The notes below the pieces were generated by a model. It had not been told where the DNA came from. It did not search any database and saw nothing but the letters and a program-made list of their open reading frames with translations. A stretch of 41,928 nt of DNA from Anaerolineales bacterium (GTDB lineage Bacteria; Chloroflexota; Anaerolineae; Anaerolineales; Villigracilaceae): positions 1 to 41,928 of the forward strand of contig JAGVAO010000055.1 of NCBI GenBank assembly GCA_020060235.1, read 5' to 3'. Position 1 is the stretch's first letter. Each line of letters begins with the position of its first letter. Positions 8,321 through 18,961 of this stretch are shown one piece after another. The position numbers and the translations under genes were made by a program.

Positions 8321-9640
8321 TCATGCTTCTGTAAACCGCCCGTACTCATCCGGCAATGGGATGCCAAACTTCTCGCACAGCAAGCGCACATCGTGATAGT
8401 CGCCCTGGTCGAGTTCATAGCCGCTGTGGAATTTTACCATCCACTCAGGGGTGATGCAGCGCACCGGAACACCAGCCACCGTGCCAGAGCCGGTCAGCGA
8501 TTCGGGCGGATAATCTAGGCCGAAGGTCAGTTGACCGTTTTCGTCAAAGGTGTAGGTGTGGAAATCAATTAAACGGCCCATCTCGTCGCCCATGACAAAG
8601 TTGCAGTCGCGGGTGTCATCGCGCGTCACATCATGGTAGCCACGTTCTTCAAGCAGGGCGCGGACAGTCGGAACATGGCGATGCTCAAGGGCAATATCCA
8701 GGTCGGCGTGCGGGCGGGATTGCCAGCCGAGCAACGCATCGACGCCCCAGCCGCCATCGAGGCAGACTTCGATTCCATGCGCTCGCAGCAGTTCGACAAA
8801 AGCAACCACATCGGCGGCGGCGGTTTCGCCGCGCAGGATTGGCCCGCCGCGCACAAAATCGCGGCAGCGCGCGCAGTTGGCGTCGGCGCAGTGAGTGATG
8901 GATGGCGTTTTGGCAATGCTTGCAGCCAGAGCATCGATAAACGCACGCAGCGGGAAAATCCGCCACTCGCTTTGCCCGGCCCGAACGCGGGTTTCAATTT
9001 GGGCGACCGCATCGGCCAGGTTGTTGAATCCGTCCGAGCAACTGCCGACTTCGACTTCCTGAATGCCGTACTTTATGTGCATGGCCCAGCGCCGGAACAA
9101 ACGCCGACCGGCGCGTTCCTCTGCAAAATGGACGGGTGTGGCGCTGGTCAGGTCAACTCCGGCCAAAACGACATAAGCCGGAACAGGACTTGCATAAGCG
9201 GTCTTATACGGCCCATAGACATTCAACGGCCCCTGGGCGGCTATCAATTCATCGGCCAGCGGGCCAAGCGCGGCAAACGAGTTGAGCGGATGATTCCCCC
9301 GCACGCGGCCCCCAATTTGCAACAACCGCGCCGGGATGGCGCCCATATCGCGGGCAATCATGGCGCCGGTCGGGTCGTAAGGCACAGGCGGGTCAAAATC
9401 GTCATCGTCGCCAAAACCGTTTTGGGGGATGTCGCGCACCGGCGGGACTTCGCACTCGTAAGTAAAAGCCGGTACGAGCAGGGTGCAGCCGCAATCAATA
9501 AAAGCGCGCAGGAGCGCATCCGGCCCGCCTTCCAAAAACCCAAACGACTTGAGCGATGAATGCAGGCAGACAACGCCATTTTCCAGCCCGCCAGCGCGGA
9601 TGGCCTCGACCAGTTGGGCGTAGGTGGTGGTTGGGTTCAT
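8321..9640 (-). CDS. Fusion: AAC(3)-like aminoglycoside acetyltransferase + LinA-like nucleotidyltransferase
   Basis: This 439-residue protein joins two families known from antibiotic inactivation. Residues 1-265 match the AAC(3) (Antibiotic_NAT) fold: LHSSLKSFGFLEGG (26-39), VPAFTY (56-61), the conserved NH117PLNSFAALGP segment with the likely catalytic His, SPVPAYVVLAGV (151-162) and HFAEE (171-175). A linker carries a small Cys/His cluster, H250-C251-x4-C256-x2-C259. Residues 275-430 match LinA-type nucleotidyltransferases: GGWGVDALLG (296-305), the metal pair D313-x-D315, a third Asp at 359 in LIDFH, and the LinA-like KFHSGYELDQGDYHD tail. Both active centres look intact. Real substrates are unknown, and the family also contains non-resistance members. 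The start ATG (9640) has no clear Shine-Dalgarno. Confidence 0.85.
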   Translation of the reverse strand: MNPTTTYAQLVEAIRAGGLENGVVCLHSSLKSFGFLEGGPDALLRAFIDCGCTLLVPAFTYECEVPPVRDIPQNGFGDDDDFDPPVPYDPTGAMIARDMGAIPARLLQIGGRVRGNHPLNSFAALGPLADELIAAQGPLNVYGPYKTAYASPVPAYVVLAGVDLTSATPVHFAEERAGRRLFRRWAMHIKYGIQEVEVGSCSDGFNNLADAVAQIETRVRAGQSEWRIFPLRAFIDALAASIAKTPSITHCADANCARCRDFVRGGPILRGETAAADVVAFVELLRAHGIEVCLDGGWGVDALLGWQSRPHADLDIALEHRHVPTVRALLEERGYHDVTRDDTRDCNFVMGDEMGRLIDFHTYTFDENGQLTFGLDYPPESLTGSGTVAGVPVRCITPEWMVKFHSGYELDQGDYHDVRLLCEKFGIPLPDEYGRFTEA

Positions 9641-9666
9641 GGTGAGGGAATTTTAGCACAAGCGGG

Positions 9667-9672
9667 TATAAT
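9667..9672 (+). promoter_or_regulatory. Candidate -10 box (TATAAT) before the ABC-F gene
   Basis: A perfect TATAAT preceded by GCGGG lies 101 bases before the ABC-F start codon. No recognisable -35 stands 16-18 bases upstream, so an extended or activator-dependent promoter is assumed if it is used. Confidence 0.4.
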
Positions 9673-9676
9673 TTCT

Positions 9677-9757
9677 CAGTGACCAGATGCCAGTAATCAG
9701 TGACCAGTATTGCTGACAACTGGATACTGAACACTGGCTTCTGTATACTGAACACTG
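9677..9757 (+). repeat. Reiterated leader repeats before the ABC-F gene
   Basis: CAGTGACCAG occurs twice (9677-9686 and 9698-9707), followed by ATACTGAACACTG twice (9724-9736 and 9745-9757); related ACTGA/CACTG units continue to the ATG. The first set is roughly the reverse complement of the last units, so the region can fold on itself. No Shine-Dalgarno is visible before the ATG at 9774. The segment could be a dispersed intergenic repeat or a regulatory leader. Confidence 0.65.
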
Positions 9758-9773
9758 AAAACTGACCACTGAA

Positions 9774-11774
<2,001 letters not shown>

Positions 11775-11782
11775 TGTAAAGA

Positions 11783-11868
11783 AACCGCCAAGGAGCCAAG
11801 CCGCAAAGACGCCAAGAGAAATGCATAAAACCTGGCGGCGAACTTGGCTCCTTGGCCTCTTGGCGGTT
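11783..11868. repeat. GCCAAG-unit inverted-repeat element, copy 2
   Basis: Termini AACCGCCAAG (11783-11792) and CTTGGCGGTT (11859-11868) pair over 10 bases. In a shifted register GCCAAGGAGCCAAG (11787-11800) pairs perfectly with CTTGGCTCCTTGGC (11843-11856) over 14 bases. The unit composition matches the element at 2022-2156, though the centres differ in length and sequence. It sits between the ABC-F gene and the thiolase gene and ends 27 bases before the thiolase ATG. Confidence 0.8.
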
Positions 11869-11895
11869 CGGTCTTTCATTTTCAAGGAGTTCCCC

Positions 11896-13107
11896 ATGCC
11901 CGAAGCCCTCATTATCGATGCCATTCGCACGCCCATCGGCGCGTTGGGCGGTGGTTTATCCGCCGTCCGACCTGACGATTTGGCGGCATTTGTCATGAAA
12001 ACCATTCTGGAGCGCAACTCAATCGACCCGGCGGAAATCGAAGAAGTCATTTTCGGCTGCGCCAACCAGGCTGGCGAAGACAACCGCAACGTGGCGCGCA
12101 TGGCATCCCTGCTGGCCGGGATTCCCGTCAGCGTGCCGGGCGTGACAGTCAACCGGCTGTGCGCCTCCGGGCTGGCGGCGGTCAACATGGCCGCCCGCGC
12201 CATCCGCACCGGGGACGGGGAGATTTACCTGGCAGGCGGGGTCGAATCGATGTCGCGCGCGCCCTACTCGCTGCCTAAAGCCGAAAGCGGATTCGCCTTC
12301 GGCAACCTGACTGCCTACGATACCGCCCTCGGCTGGCGCTATCCCAACCCCAAAATGCAAGCAACTTATGGGACAGATTCGATGGGCGAAACCGCCGAAA
12401 ACATTGCTGCCCAGCGCCCGCACCTGACCCGCGAAAAACAGGACGAATTCGCCGTCCGTTCGCACCACAAGGCCATCGCCGCGATTGACTCCGGCAAATT
12501 CGCCGAAGAAATCGTCCCCGTGCCTGTCCCACAGCGCAAAGGCGACCCAATCCTGGTCACGACAGACGAGCGCCCGCGCCGCGATACCGCGATGGAAAGC
12601 CTGGCCAAACTCAAGCCCGCTTTCAAGAAAGAATCGGGAACTGTTACCGCCGGAAATTCGTCTGGGTTAAACGATGGCGCGGCGGCGGTGTTAATTATGA
12701 GTGAAAGCAAAGCCGCCCAACTCGGCCTTAAGCCTCTGGCGCGCATCGTCAGCATGGCCGCTGCCGGGGTCGAACCGCGCACGATGGGGCTCGGCCCTGT
12801 CCCTGCCAGCCGGAAAGCCCTTCAGCGCGCCGGGCTGAAACCGCAAGACATCGGCCTGGCAGAACTGAACGAAGCCTTCGCCGTGCAAGCCCTGGCCGTC
12901 ATCGAAGACCTGGGCATCGACCCGGCCCTGTATAACGTTAACGGTGGCGCAATTGCCCTCGGGCATCCACTCGGCTGCTCGGGCGCGCGCATCCTGACCA
13001 CCCTGCTGTATGAGATGAAACGCCGCGCCAACGTCCGCTATGGCCTGGCAACCCTGTGCGTCGGCGTCGGGCAGGGAGAGAGCACCATCCTTGAAAAACT
13101 GGACTAA
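11896..13107 (+). CDS. Acetyl-CoA acyltransferase (thiolase, PcaF/FadA-like)
   Basis: This enzyme cleaves 3-ketoacyl-CoA with CoA, or condenses two acyl-CoAs, in fatty-acid or aromatic breakdown. The 403-residue protein has the nucleophilic Cys in NRLC89ASG, His in GGAIALGH357PLG and the second Cys in C388VGVGQG, the full thiolase set. The last motif is usually CVGGGQG, so V replaces one Gly here. The opening [11 protein letters not shown] and the [16 protein letters not shown] stretch resemble beta-ketoadipyl-CoA thiolases, but no other aromatic-pathway gene is nearby, so the substrate is left open. The open frame extends upstream into the repeat element; AAGGAG (11884-11889) fixes the ATG at 11896. 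The next gene starts 7 bases after the stop. Confidence 0.93.
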   Translation: MPEALIIDAIRTPIGALGGGLSAVRPDDLAAFVMKTILERNSIDPAEIEEVIFGCANQAGEDNRNVARMASLLAGIPVSVPGVTVNRLCASGLAAVNMAARAIRTGDGEIYLAGGVESMSRAPYSLPKAESGFAFGNLTAYDTALGWRYPNPKMQATYGTDSMGETAENIAAQRPHLTREKQDEFAVRSHHKAIAAIDSGKFAEEIVPVPVPQRKGDPILVTTDERPRRDTAMESLAKLKPAFKKESGTVTAGNSSGLNDGAAAVLIMSESKAAQLGLKPLARIVSMAAAGVEPRTMGLGPVPASRKALQRAGLKPQDIGLAELNEAFAVQALAVIEDLGIDPALYNVNGGAIALGHPLGCSGARILTTLLYEMKRRANVRYGLATLCVGVGQGESTILEKLD

Positions 13108-13114
13108 TCCCTTT

Positions 13115-14317
13115 ATGAAAAAAATCCTGTTCCTGCTGCTTGCCTTTTTGCTGACAGCCTGCTTTGAAGTTCCCGAAATCCCGCAACAGCCGCCAACCCC
13201 GGCCCCGCCAACGGCGACCCCGCGCCTCATCCAGGCGACGCCCACCCTGCCGCCTCCTCCCACCCCGACCGAAGAAGCGACCCAATCCCCCGAAGCAATC
13301 GGACTGCGAACCATCGCCCCAGAGTTTGTCCAAATCGCCATGTTCGACGAACAAAACGGCTGGGCGCAGGACGAGGAAAGCCTGTACCGCACCAACGACG
13401 GCGGCCAAACCTGGCAGGCCATCCTGCCCCCGCGCGCCGATAATGATACCTACCTGAACGCTGCTTTTCTCGACGGGCAGACCGCCTATCTCGTCTCGGC
13501 TGACTACCAAAACCCGCCCGGCCTGTTTGCCTACACCCGAGATGGCGGTCAAACCTGGGTACAGGCCAACGTACCGTTTACCTTTGCGCGCCTGGTCGTC
13601 GTCAACGACCTGACCCTGTACGTTTTTGAAGACCTCGGCGCAGCCGCCGGGTCGCAGGGAATCGCCATCTACCAGAGCCTGGACGGCGGCCAAAACTGGG
13701 CCAAGACCTTTGCCCATGTCCCTGGCGAAACCCAGGGCGCCAGCCTGCCCTTCGGCGGGCAAAAAAGCCTGCCCGCCTTCCTCGATGCCGCGCTCGGCTA
13801 TATCGGCGGCGCGCGCCCGGTCGAAAACGAAATCTACTTCTTCCGCACCGCAGATGCGGGCCGCACCTGGCAGCCCCAAAACCTGCCCGTCCCGTCCGAC
13901 ATCAGGGATTACATGGCCCTGACCGACAGCCCCATCACTTTTAAAGATGACGTCGAACAGCTCATCGTCCCGGTGCATTTCAGCCTGTTCGAGAGCGACC
14001 CCCTGATGGTCTTTTTCACCAGCCCCGACCGGGGCCAAACCTGGCGTGCTTCCTCCCCGCTGCCCTACGCAAACACCTACCAGTTCATCGACCCGCAAAC
14101 CGGTTGGGCCTGGGCCGACGGCACGTTGTACGCCACCGCTGATGGCGGCCAGACCTGGCAAACCCTGCCCGAAAACCTGCCCGACGGCGCTCACATTACC
14201 CAAATTAATTTCATCAACCCGCAAACCGGCTGGCTGCTGGTCTTCGGCCAGGATTTCAAAAATGACCTGTATGCCACCACCGACGGCGGCCAGACCTGGG
14301 AAAAACTTACCCCATAA
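13115..14317 (+). CDS. Lipoprotein with Asp-box (BNR) repeats
   Basis: This is an exported protein of unknown function. The 400 residues begin with a lipoprotein signal: MKK, a hydrophobic core, and lipobox L-T-A-C16. A Pro/Thr-rich spacer (about 21-65) follows, then a beta-propeller-like region with seven Asp-box motifs of the type S/T-x-D-G-G-Q-T-W (TNDGGQTW, TRDGGQTW, SLDGGQNW, TADAGRTW, SPDRGQTW, TADGGQTW, TTDGGQTW). Such repeats occur in sialidases, sortilin/Vps10 and Ycf48-like assembly factors. No catalytic Arg triad of a sialidase is evident. The ATG at 13115 lies just after the thiolase stop and begins the signal peptide, while the upstream in-frame extension overlaps the thiolase gene. 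It probably forms an operon with the next lipoprotein gene. Confidence 0.85.
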   Translation: MKKILFLLLAFLLTACFEVPEIPQQPPTPAPPTATPRLIQATPTLPPPPTPTEEATQSPEAIGLRTIAPEFVQIAMFDEQNGWAQDEESLYRTNDGGQTWQAILPPRADNDTYLNAAFLDGQTAYLVSADYQNPPGLFAYTRDGGQTWVQANVPFTFARLVVVNDLTLYVFEDLGAAAGSQGIAIYQSLDGGQNWAKTFAHVPGETQGASLPFGGQKSLPAFLDAALGYIGGARPVENEIYFFRTADAGRTWQPQNLPVPSDIRDYMALTDSPITFKDDVEQLIVPVHFSLFESDPLMVFFTSPDRGQTWRASSPLPYANTYQFIDPQTGWAWADGTLYATADGGQTWQTLPENLPDGAHITQINFINPQTGWLLVFGQDFKNDLYATTDGGQTWEKLTP

Positions 14318-14336
14318 ACGGCGAAAGGAGATGGAA

Positions 14337-15338
14337 ATGTCCACGCGAATCGTTTTAACCCTGGCCCTGTGCGTTATCGGCCTGGTTGGCTGTTCCCTGC
14401 CCACCGTCGAAGTGCAGACTCCCGAAATCCTGCCCGCCGTTACCGAGACTCCCTTCCAACCCGCAGAAATCACCCCCCTGCCCGAACTGGTCATCGTCAC
14501 CCCGGCCTTCGACAACACCCCGACCGCATCCCCTGAACTGACGTTTGAGCAGCTTCGCAACAGCGAATATTTCACCACCCGCCTGGGCAGCAGCGCACCG
14601 CTCACCTATCGGCTGAAAGACGGTTTCCACCGCCTCGGAGACGACCCCACCCAACCCGACTACGGAACCGTCGACCTGCTCAATACGCACGCCTTCGGCG
14701 ACCTGAACAGCGATGGACAGCCAGATGCGGTGGTTTTCCTGGTTGAAAACTACGGCGGGACGGGCCAATTTGTGCAGGTTGCCGTTGTGCTTAACCAGGC
14801 CGGCGTGCCTGTCCACCTTGCGTCCTATTTTCTTGGCGACCGGGTGGCCGTTAACAATGTCACCATTCAAGATGGCGGTATTGTGTTCACAGCCCGCGTT
14901 CACGGCCCGCAGGATGGTTTGTGCTGTCCCTCCGTCCCGGCCCAATTCCAATTGCGCTTAATCAACCAGAACCAGTTGGTCGTCACGCGCTTCACCACCC
15001 AGACCCCCAACGGACAGGAACGCGCCATCAACATCCGCGCCCCGCTCAACGATTCAGAAGTCAGCGGCGCAATCACCATCAGCGGCGATGTCACCATTGC
15101 GCCCTTCGAGAACAACCTGACCTACGCGGTTTACGACAGCCAGTATCAGCTGATTGCCCAGAGTTACATCATGGTCGACGCCCCCGATTTTGGCGCGCCC
15201 GGCACCTTTGCCCTGACCATCGACCTGGTCAGCCTGGGCCGCACCGGCGATATTTATATCGAAATCACTGACCTGAGCGCAGCCGACGGCTCGACACTGG
15301 CCCTGGCCCAACTACACCTGAAGGTCAGGCATCCGTAA
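14337..15338 (+). CDS. Lipoprotein with FG-GAP-like motif and C-terminal Gmad2 domain
   Basis: The function is unknown; the protein is exported and lipid-anchored. The 333 residues start with a signal peptide and lipobox L-V-G-C19, then a Pro/Thr-rich spacer (about 20-60). The middle has FGDLNSDGQPDAVVF, a D-x-N-x-D-G-x-x-D calcium-loop motif like that of FG-GAP/dockerin repeats. The last about 110 residues (INIRAPLNDSEV, a G-D/A centre, then FENNLTYAVYD) fit the Gmad2 immunoglobulin-like domain seen in bacterial spore-germination and cell-surface proteins. Two ATGs are close together; AAAGGAG (14324-14330) abuts the one at 14331 and stands 6 bases before 14337, so 14337 is preferred. It lies 19 bases after the Asp-box lipoprotein gene. 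Confidence 0.8.
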   Translation: MSTRIVLTLALCVIGLVGCSLPTVEVQTPEILPAVTETPFQPAEITPLPELVIVTPAFDNTPTASPELTFEQLRNSEYFTTRLGSSAPLTYRLKDGFHRLGDDPTQPDYGTVDLLNTHAFGDLNSDGQPDAVVFLVENYGGTGQFVQVAVVLNQAGVPVHLASYFLGDRVAVNNVTIQDGGIVFTARVHGPQDGLCCPSVPAQFQLRLINQNQLVVTRFTTQTPNGQERAINIRAPLNDSEVSGAITISGDVTIAPFENNLTYAVYDSQYQLIAQSYIMVDAPDFGAPGTFALTIDLVSLGRTGDIYIEITDLSAADGSTLALAQLHLKVRHP

Positions 15339-15372
15339 CGGATTTGCGATAGTCGTGTAATAGAATCAGTAA

Positions 15373-15395
15373 TATACTTTGAATATCTGTATACT
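15373..15395 (+). promoter_or_regulatory. Two tandem TATACT -10-like boxes before the NBR1-Ig gene
   Basis: TATACT occurs at 15373-15378 and again at 15390-15395 in an AT-rich stretch, 85 and 68 bases before the next start codon. TTGCGA at 15344-15349 is the only -35-like hexamer and is too far from either. One of them may serve the NBR1-Ig gene. Confidence 0.35.
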
Positions 15396-15462
15396 TAACT
15401 GGAACCCAATGGCCTTTTCCAGCGTCTATGCTTGTAACATGACGACCCTTGAGGAGAATCCT

Positions 15463-17535
15463 ATGAAAAGCCACAAAATTTTCACTATTGCCCTGCTGCT
15501 TGCGCTGTTCGCCACAGCGTTTGCGCCAGCCCTGCCCGCCTCGGCGGCGACCATCTGCGACGCGGCCCAATTCGTCGCCGATGTCACCATCCCCGATGGA
15601 ACTTCCTTCCAGGCAGGCGTCTCGTTCAACAAGACCTGGCGTCTCAAGAACGTGGGCACCTGCACCTGGACAACCAGTTATGACCTGGCCTTCGTCAGCG
15701 GCGACCAGTTGGGCGCGCCTGCTTCGGTCAAACTGCCCAAGTCGGTTGCCCCCGGCCAGACTGTGGATGTGACCGTCACCATGACGGCCCCCGCCAGCGC
15801 CGGGACGTATCGCGGCTACTGGCAGTTGAAGAACGCCAGCGGCAAATTGTTTGGCATCGGCATCAGCGCCAACAAGTCGTTCTGGGTCGAAATCAAGGTC
15901 AGCGCGTCCAGCACCGTTTCCGGCTACGATTTCGTCGCCAATGCGCCTTCGGCCATCTGGGCCAGCGGCGCGGGCACCCTGGCCTTCCCCGGCACAAACA
16001 ACGACGCCAAGGGTTTCGGCCTGAAACTGGATAACCCCAAACTCGAAAACGGCACAACCGACAGCGTGCCCGGCCTGTTAATGGCCCCGCAAAACGTGAC
16101 CAATGGATTCATCCAGGCTATGTATCCGGCCATCCGTATTCAAACGGGAGACCGCTTCCAGGCAACCATCGGCTGTGAGTACGGCGCAACCGCCTGTTAC
16201 GTCAATTTCCGCCTTGAATACCAGATTGGCTCCGGTGCCCCCGTTGTCCTGTGGTCTTTCAATGAGAAATACGAAGGCATGGTGTACCGCGCCAACATCA
16301 ACCTGGATGCACTCGCAGGGAAAGATGTCAAGTTTATTTTGCGCGTCAATGCCGCCGGTTCAGCCGCAGGCGACCGCGCTCTGTGGGGCTCCCCGCGCAT
16401 CACACGCGGCAGTGGGACGGTAATTACGCCCGTGCCTGTCACGCCAGTTACTCCTGTTCCCGGCGCGTGTACTGACCGGGCCACCTTCGTAGCGGATGTA
16501 ACCGTGCCTGACGGCACCACCTACGCCGCCAACGCTGCCTTCACCAAGACCTGGCGGGTGCGCAACAGCGGAACCTGCACCTGGACAACCGCATACCAGG
16601 CCATTTACCAGAGCGGCGAAAAATTCGGCTCGAATACATCGGTCAACTTCAGCAAAAATGTCGCTCCCGGCCAAACCCTTGACATTACCGTCAACATGAC
16701 CGCCCCGGCGGCCAACGGCACTTATCGCGGCTACTGGATTTTGAAAAACGCCAGCGGCCTGCTGTACGGCATCGGAAGCAATGCCGACAAACCCTTCTGG
16801 GTCGAAATCAAAGTGACCGGCGGCACAACCGGCCCCACGTCCACGCCAACCCCCACCACCGTCGTCCCGACGATTGTGCCTGGCGCGTATGCCTACGACT
16901 TCGTCGCCAACGCCTGCGCCGCACAGTGGATTAGCGGCGCGGGAGTCCTGCCCTGCCCCGGCGCAAACAATGACGCCAAAGGCTTTGTGCTGTTGCTGAC
17001 CGCGCCCAAGATGGAAAACGGTGTCACCGACACGCGCCCCGGCCTGCTAACCTTCCCGCAGTCGGGCATGAACACCTACATCAGGGGCATCTATCCCTTC
17101 TTCCGGGTTGAAACCGGCGACCGCTTCCAGGCCACAATTGGCTGTGAACACGGGGCGACATCCTGCTACGTCGGCTTCCGGCTGGACTACCAGATTGGCT
17201 CCCAGCCCATCCAGAACTTCTGGACCTTCAACGAGAAATACGAGGGCCAGGTCTATAACGTCGACCTGAACCTGAACACGCTGGCGGGCAAGGATGTCAA
17301 ATTCATCCTGACCATTCTCTCCAACGGCGCATCGACCGGCGACCGCGCCATCTGGGTGGCCCCGCGCATCGTCCGCACCGCGGGGGCAACAGCAACCGCT
17401 ACAGCTACCGCTACGGCAACCACTGTCCCGGCGACGGCGACCCCCACCGCCACATCGACTTTCACGAACACGCCGGAACCAACCGCAACGCAAACCCCGA
17501 CGGAAACGCCGACTCCTACGGCAACCCCCGAATAA
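15463..17535 (+). CDS. Secreted protein with two NBR1-Ig-like domains and a duplicated unknown module
   Basis: The 690-residue protein is exported by a classical signal peptide (about 1-28, ending ASA). It contains two copies of a two-domain unit. NBR1-Ig-like domains lie at about 36-147 and 340-452, each with the family signature K-T-W-R-(L/V)-(K/R)-N-x-G-T-C-T-W. Each is followed by a roughly 160-residue beta-rich module at about 155-313 and 478-637, with shared ISGAG/ASGAG, NNDAKGF, GDRFQATIGCE and LAGKDVKFIL segments that I do not recognise. Pro/Thr linkers separate the parts, and the tail (638-690) is almost pure Thr/Ala/Pro, a likely glycosylation stalk without any anchor motif. The upstream in-frame extension is rejected because GAGGAG (15451-15456) and the signal peptide fix the ATG at 15463. 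It is probably surface-associated. Confidence 0.85.
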   Translation: MKSHKIFTIALLLALFATAFAPALPASAATICDAAQFVADVTIPDGTSFQAGVSFNKTWRLKNVGTCTWTTSYDLAFVSGDQLGAPASVKLPKSVAPGQTVDVTVTMTAPASAGTYRGYWQLKNASGKLFGIGISANKSFWVEIKVSASSTVSGYDFVANAPSAIWASGAGTLAFPGTNNDAKGFGLKLDNPKLENGTTDSVPGLLMAPQNVTNGFIQAMYPAIRIQTGDRFQATIGCEYGATACYVNFRLEYQIGSGAPVVLWSFNEKYEGMVYRANINLDALAGKDVKFILRVNAAGSAAGDRALWGSPRITRGSGTVITPVPVTPVTPVPGACTDRATFVADVTVPDGTTYAANAAFTKTWRVRNSGTCTWTTAYQAIYQSGEKFGSNTSVNFSKNVAPGQTLDITVNMTAPAANGTYRGYWILKNASGLLYGIGSNADKPFWVEIKVTGGTTGPTSTPTPTTVVPTIVPGAYAYDFVANACAAQWISGAGVLPCPGANNDAKGFVLLLTAPKMENGVTDTRPGLLTFPQSGMNTYIRGIYPFFRVETGDRFQATIGCEHGATSCYVGFRLDYQIGSQPIQNFWTFNEKYEGQVYNVDLNLNTLAGKDVKFILTILSNGASTGDRAIWVAPRIVRTAGATATATATATATTVPATATPTATSTFTNTPEPTATQTPTETPTPTATPE

Positions 17536-17558
17536 ATCCTTGCATCCCTAAAATGAAA

Positions 17559-17586
17559 GACGCGCCCCCGCAGGCGCGTCTTTTTT
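17559..17586 (+). terminator. Intrinsic terminator after the NBR1-Ig gene
   Basis: GACGCGCC (17559-17566) pairs perfectly with GGCGCGTC (17573-17580) around a 6-base loop, followed by six Ts. It lies 24 bases after the stop codon and is a textbook rho-independent terminator on the plus strand. Confidence 0.9.
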
Positions 17587-17656
17587 GTTGCTAGCCGCAT
17601 GTTATTCACGCGGCAAATCCAGGAGTTTACAATAAAACGGGCAAAGCGAACCTGCT

Positions 17657-17681
17657 GGCGGCGCGTGCAAAGAGCGCCGCC
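17657..17681. other. GC-rich hairpin downstream of ftsZ
   Basis: GGCGGCGC (17657-17664) and GCGCCGCC (17674-17681) form an 8-bp stem about 80 bases past the ftsZ stop. There is no T-run in the ftsZ direction, so it may protect the mRNA 3' end rather than terminate. Apart from this hairpin and the terminator, I see no gene in 17536-17758. Confidence 0.45.
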
Positions 17682-17758
17682 CATGCAAGCAGGGACAGGG
17701 TATCTTCAAGCGTTCAGCCATCGCCTGGCGCTTTGAATCGCCGGCTTTCGGGCCAGGA

Positions 17759-18961
17759 CTAGCGGCGGTTGCGCAGGAAGGTCGGGATGTCGAGGTCTTC
17801 CTGGTAGGTGGTCTGCGGCTTGAACTCGGGCTGCGACGCAGGCGACTGAATCGGCTGCTGGACAGGCATTGAGGGCGCGGGCTGCGAGGCAGAACTGCTT
17901 GAGTTGACCGACGCCATCTCCGCCGGGTTCTGCAACTGGACCGCAATCGGGCGCGAGCCGCTTTCGGTGCGCGCTGCCGCGGGGCGTTCCACAATGCGGC
18001 GCGGAATGCCCGCGCGCTCGAAACCGGTGGCAATCACGGTGATACGGATTTCGTCGCCCATGTTCGGGTCGATGACCGCACCGAAAATCATGTTGACATC
18101 GGGGTGCGAGGTCTCGCGGATAATGGCCGCCGCCTGGTTGACCTCGAACAGGGTCATGTTCGGGCCGCCGGTGACGTTGAAGAGTACGCCGCGCGCGCCG
18201 TCGATGGTGATGTCGAGCAACTGGCTCGAAATCGCCTGTTCGGCTGCGTTGCGGGCGCGCTCGTCGCCAGCCGCGCGTCCGACCGCCATCAAGGCCGCGC
18301 CGCCTTCGGACATAATCGCCTTGACGTCGGCAAAGTCTAGGTTGATGAGGCCGGGCACGGTAATCAGTTCCGAAATGCCCTGGATGCCCTGGCGCAGGAC
18401 ATCGTCGGCCATGCGGAAGGCGTCGTTCAGGCTGGCGCGCTTGTCCACAATTTGCAGCAAGCGGTCATTCGGGATGACAATCAGCGTGTCGGCGTGTTCC
18501 TTGAGGGCGTCCATGCCGGCTTCCGCTGACTGCTGGCGTTTGGCGCCTTCAAAGGTGAAGGGACGGGTGACGACGCCAATGGTCAGCGCGCCGCACTCCT
18601 TGGCAATCTGGGCGACGATTGGGGCCGCGCCTGTGCCAGTTCCGCCGCCCAGGCCTGCGGTGACAAAGACCATATCCGCATTCTTCAGGGTGGCGTACAA
18701 AGCCTCCGCCGATTCTTCGGCAGATTTGCGCCCGGTATCAGGATTACCGCCCGCCCCCAGTCCGCGGGTCAACTTCTCGCCAATGCGAACCTTGTTGGGG
18801 GCTTTGGCAAGCATCAGGGCCTGGGCGTCAGTGTTGACAGCCACAAATTCGACACCCTGGATGCCTTCCTCAATCATACGGTTGACTGCATTTGTGCCGC
18901 CGCCGCCGACACCCACAACCTTGATACGGGCAAAGGTTTCTGAGTTTTTGTTGTGTTCCAT
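17759..18961 (-). CDS. ftsZ: Cell division GTPase FtsZ
   Basis: FtsZ polymerises with GTP into the Z ring that organises septum formation at midcell. The 400-residue protein shows the N-terminal [10 protein letters not shown] loop, the tubulin signature GGGTGTG (105-111), the T7 loop NLDFADV (207-213) whose Asp residues complete the GTPase site of the next subunit, and a Ser/Pro/Gln-rich disordered linker (about 330-385). It ends in the conserved peptide [10 protein letters not shown] that binds FtsA or SepF. AGGAGG (18967-18972) stands 5 bases before the ATG. It is the last gene of the minus-strand dcw operon, 85 bases after ftsA, and faces the terminator of the plus-strand NBR1-Ig gene. Confidence 0.98.
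   Translation of the reverse strand: MEHNKNSETFARIKVVGVGGGGTNAVNRMIEEGIQGVEFVAVNTDAQALMLAKAPNKVRIGEKLTRGLGAGGNPDTGRKSAEESAEALYATLKNADMVFVTAGLGGGTGTGAAPIVAQIAKECGALTIGVVTRPFTFEGAKRQQSAEAGMDALKEHADTLIVIPNDRLLQIVDKRASLNDAFRMADDVLRQGIQGISELITVPGLINLDFADVKAIMSEGGAALMAVGRAAGDERARNAAEQAISSQLLDITIDGARGVLFNVTGGPNMTLFEVNQAAAIIRETSHPDVNMIFGAVIDPNMGDEIRITVIATGFERAGIPRRIVERPAAARTESGSRPIAVQLQNPAEMASVNSSSSASQPAPSMPVQQPIQSPASQPEFKPQTTYQEDLDIPTFLRNRR

Noticed and set aside
12938-14605. Long open minus-strand frame (555 codons) opposite the thiolase end and Asp-box lipoprotein genes
   Set aside because: It shows no protein motifs and lies antisense to genes with clear signal peptides and repeats. GC-rich third-codon bias makes such shadow frames common.
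15331-15343. ATCCGT-A-ACGGAT palindrome at the stop of the Gmad2 lipoprotein gene
   Set aside because: The central spacer of one base cannot form a hairpin loop. It might be a protein site but there is no further support.
17602-17758. Possible small gene between the NBR1-Ig terminator and ftsZ
   Set aside because: Open frames there are the run-on of a frame through ftsZ and have no ribosome binding site or conserved-looking protein.
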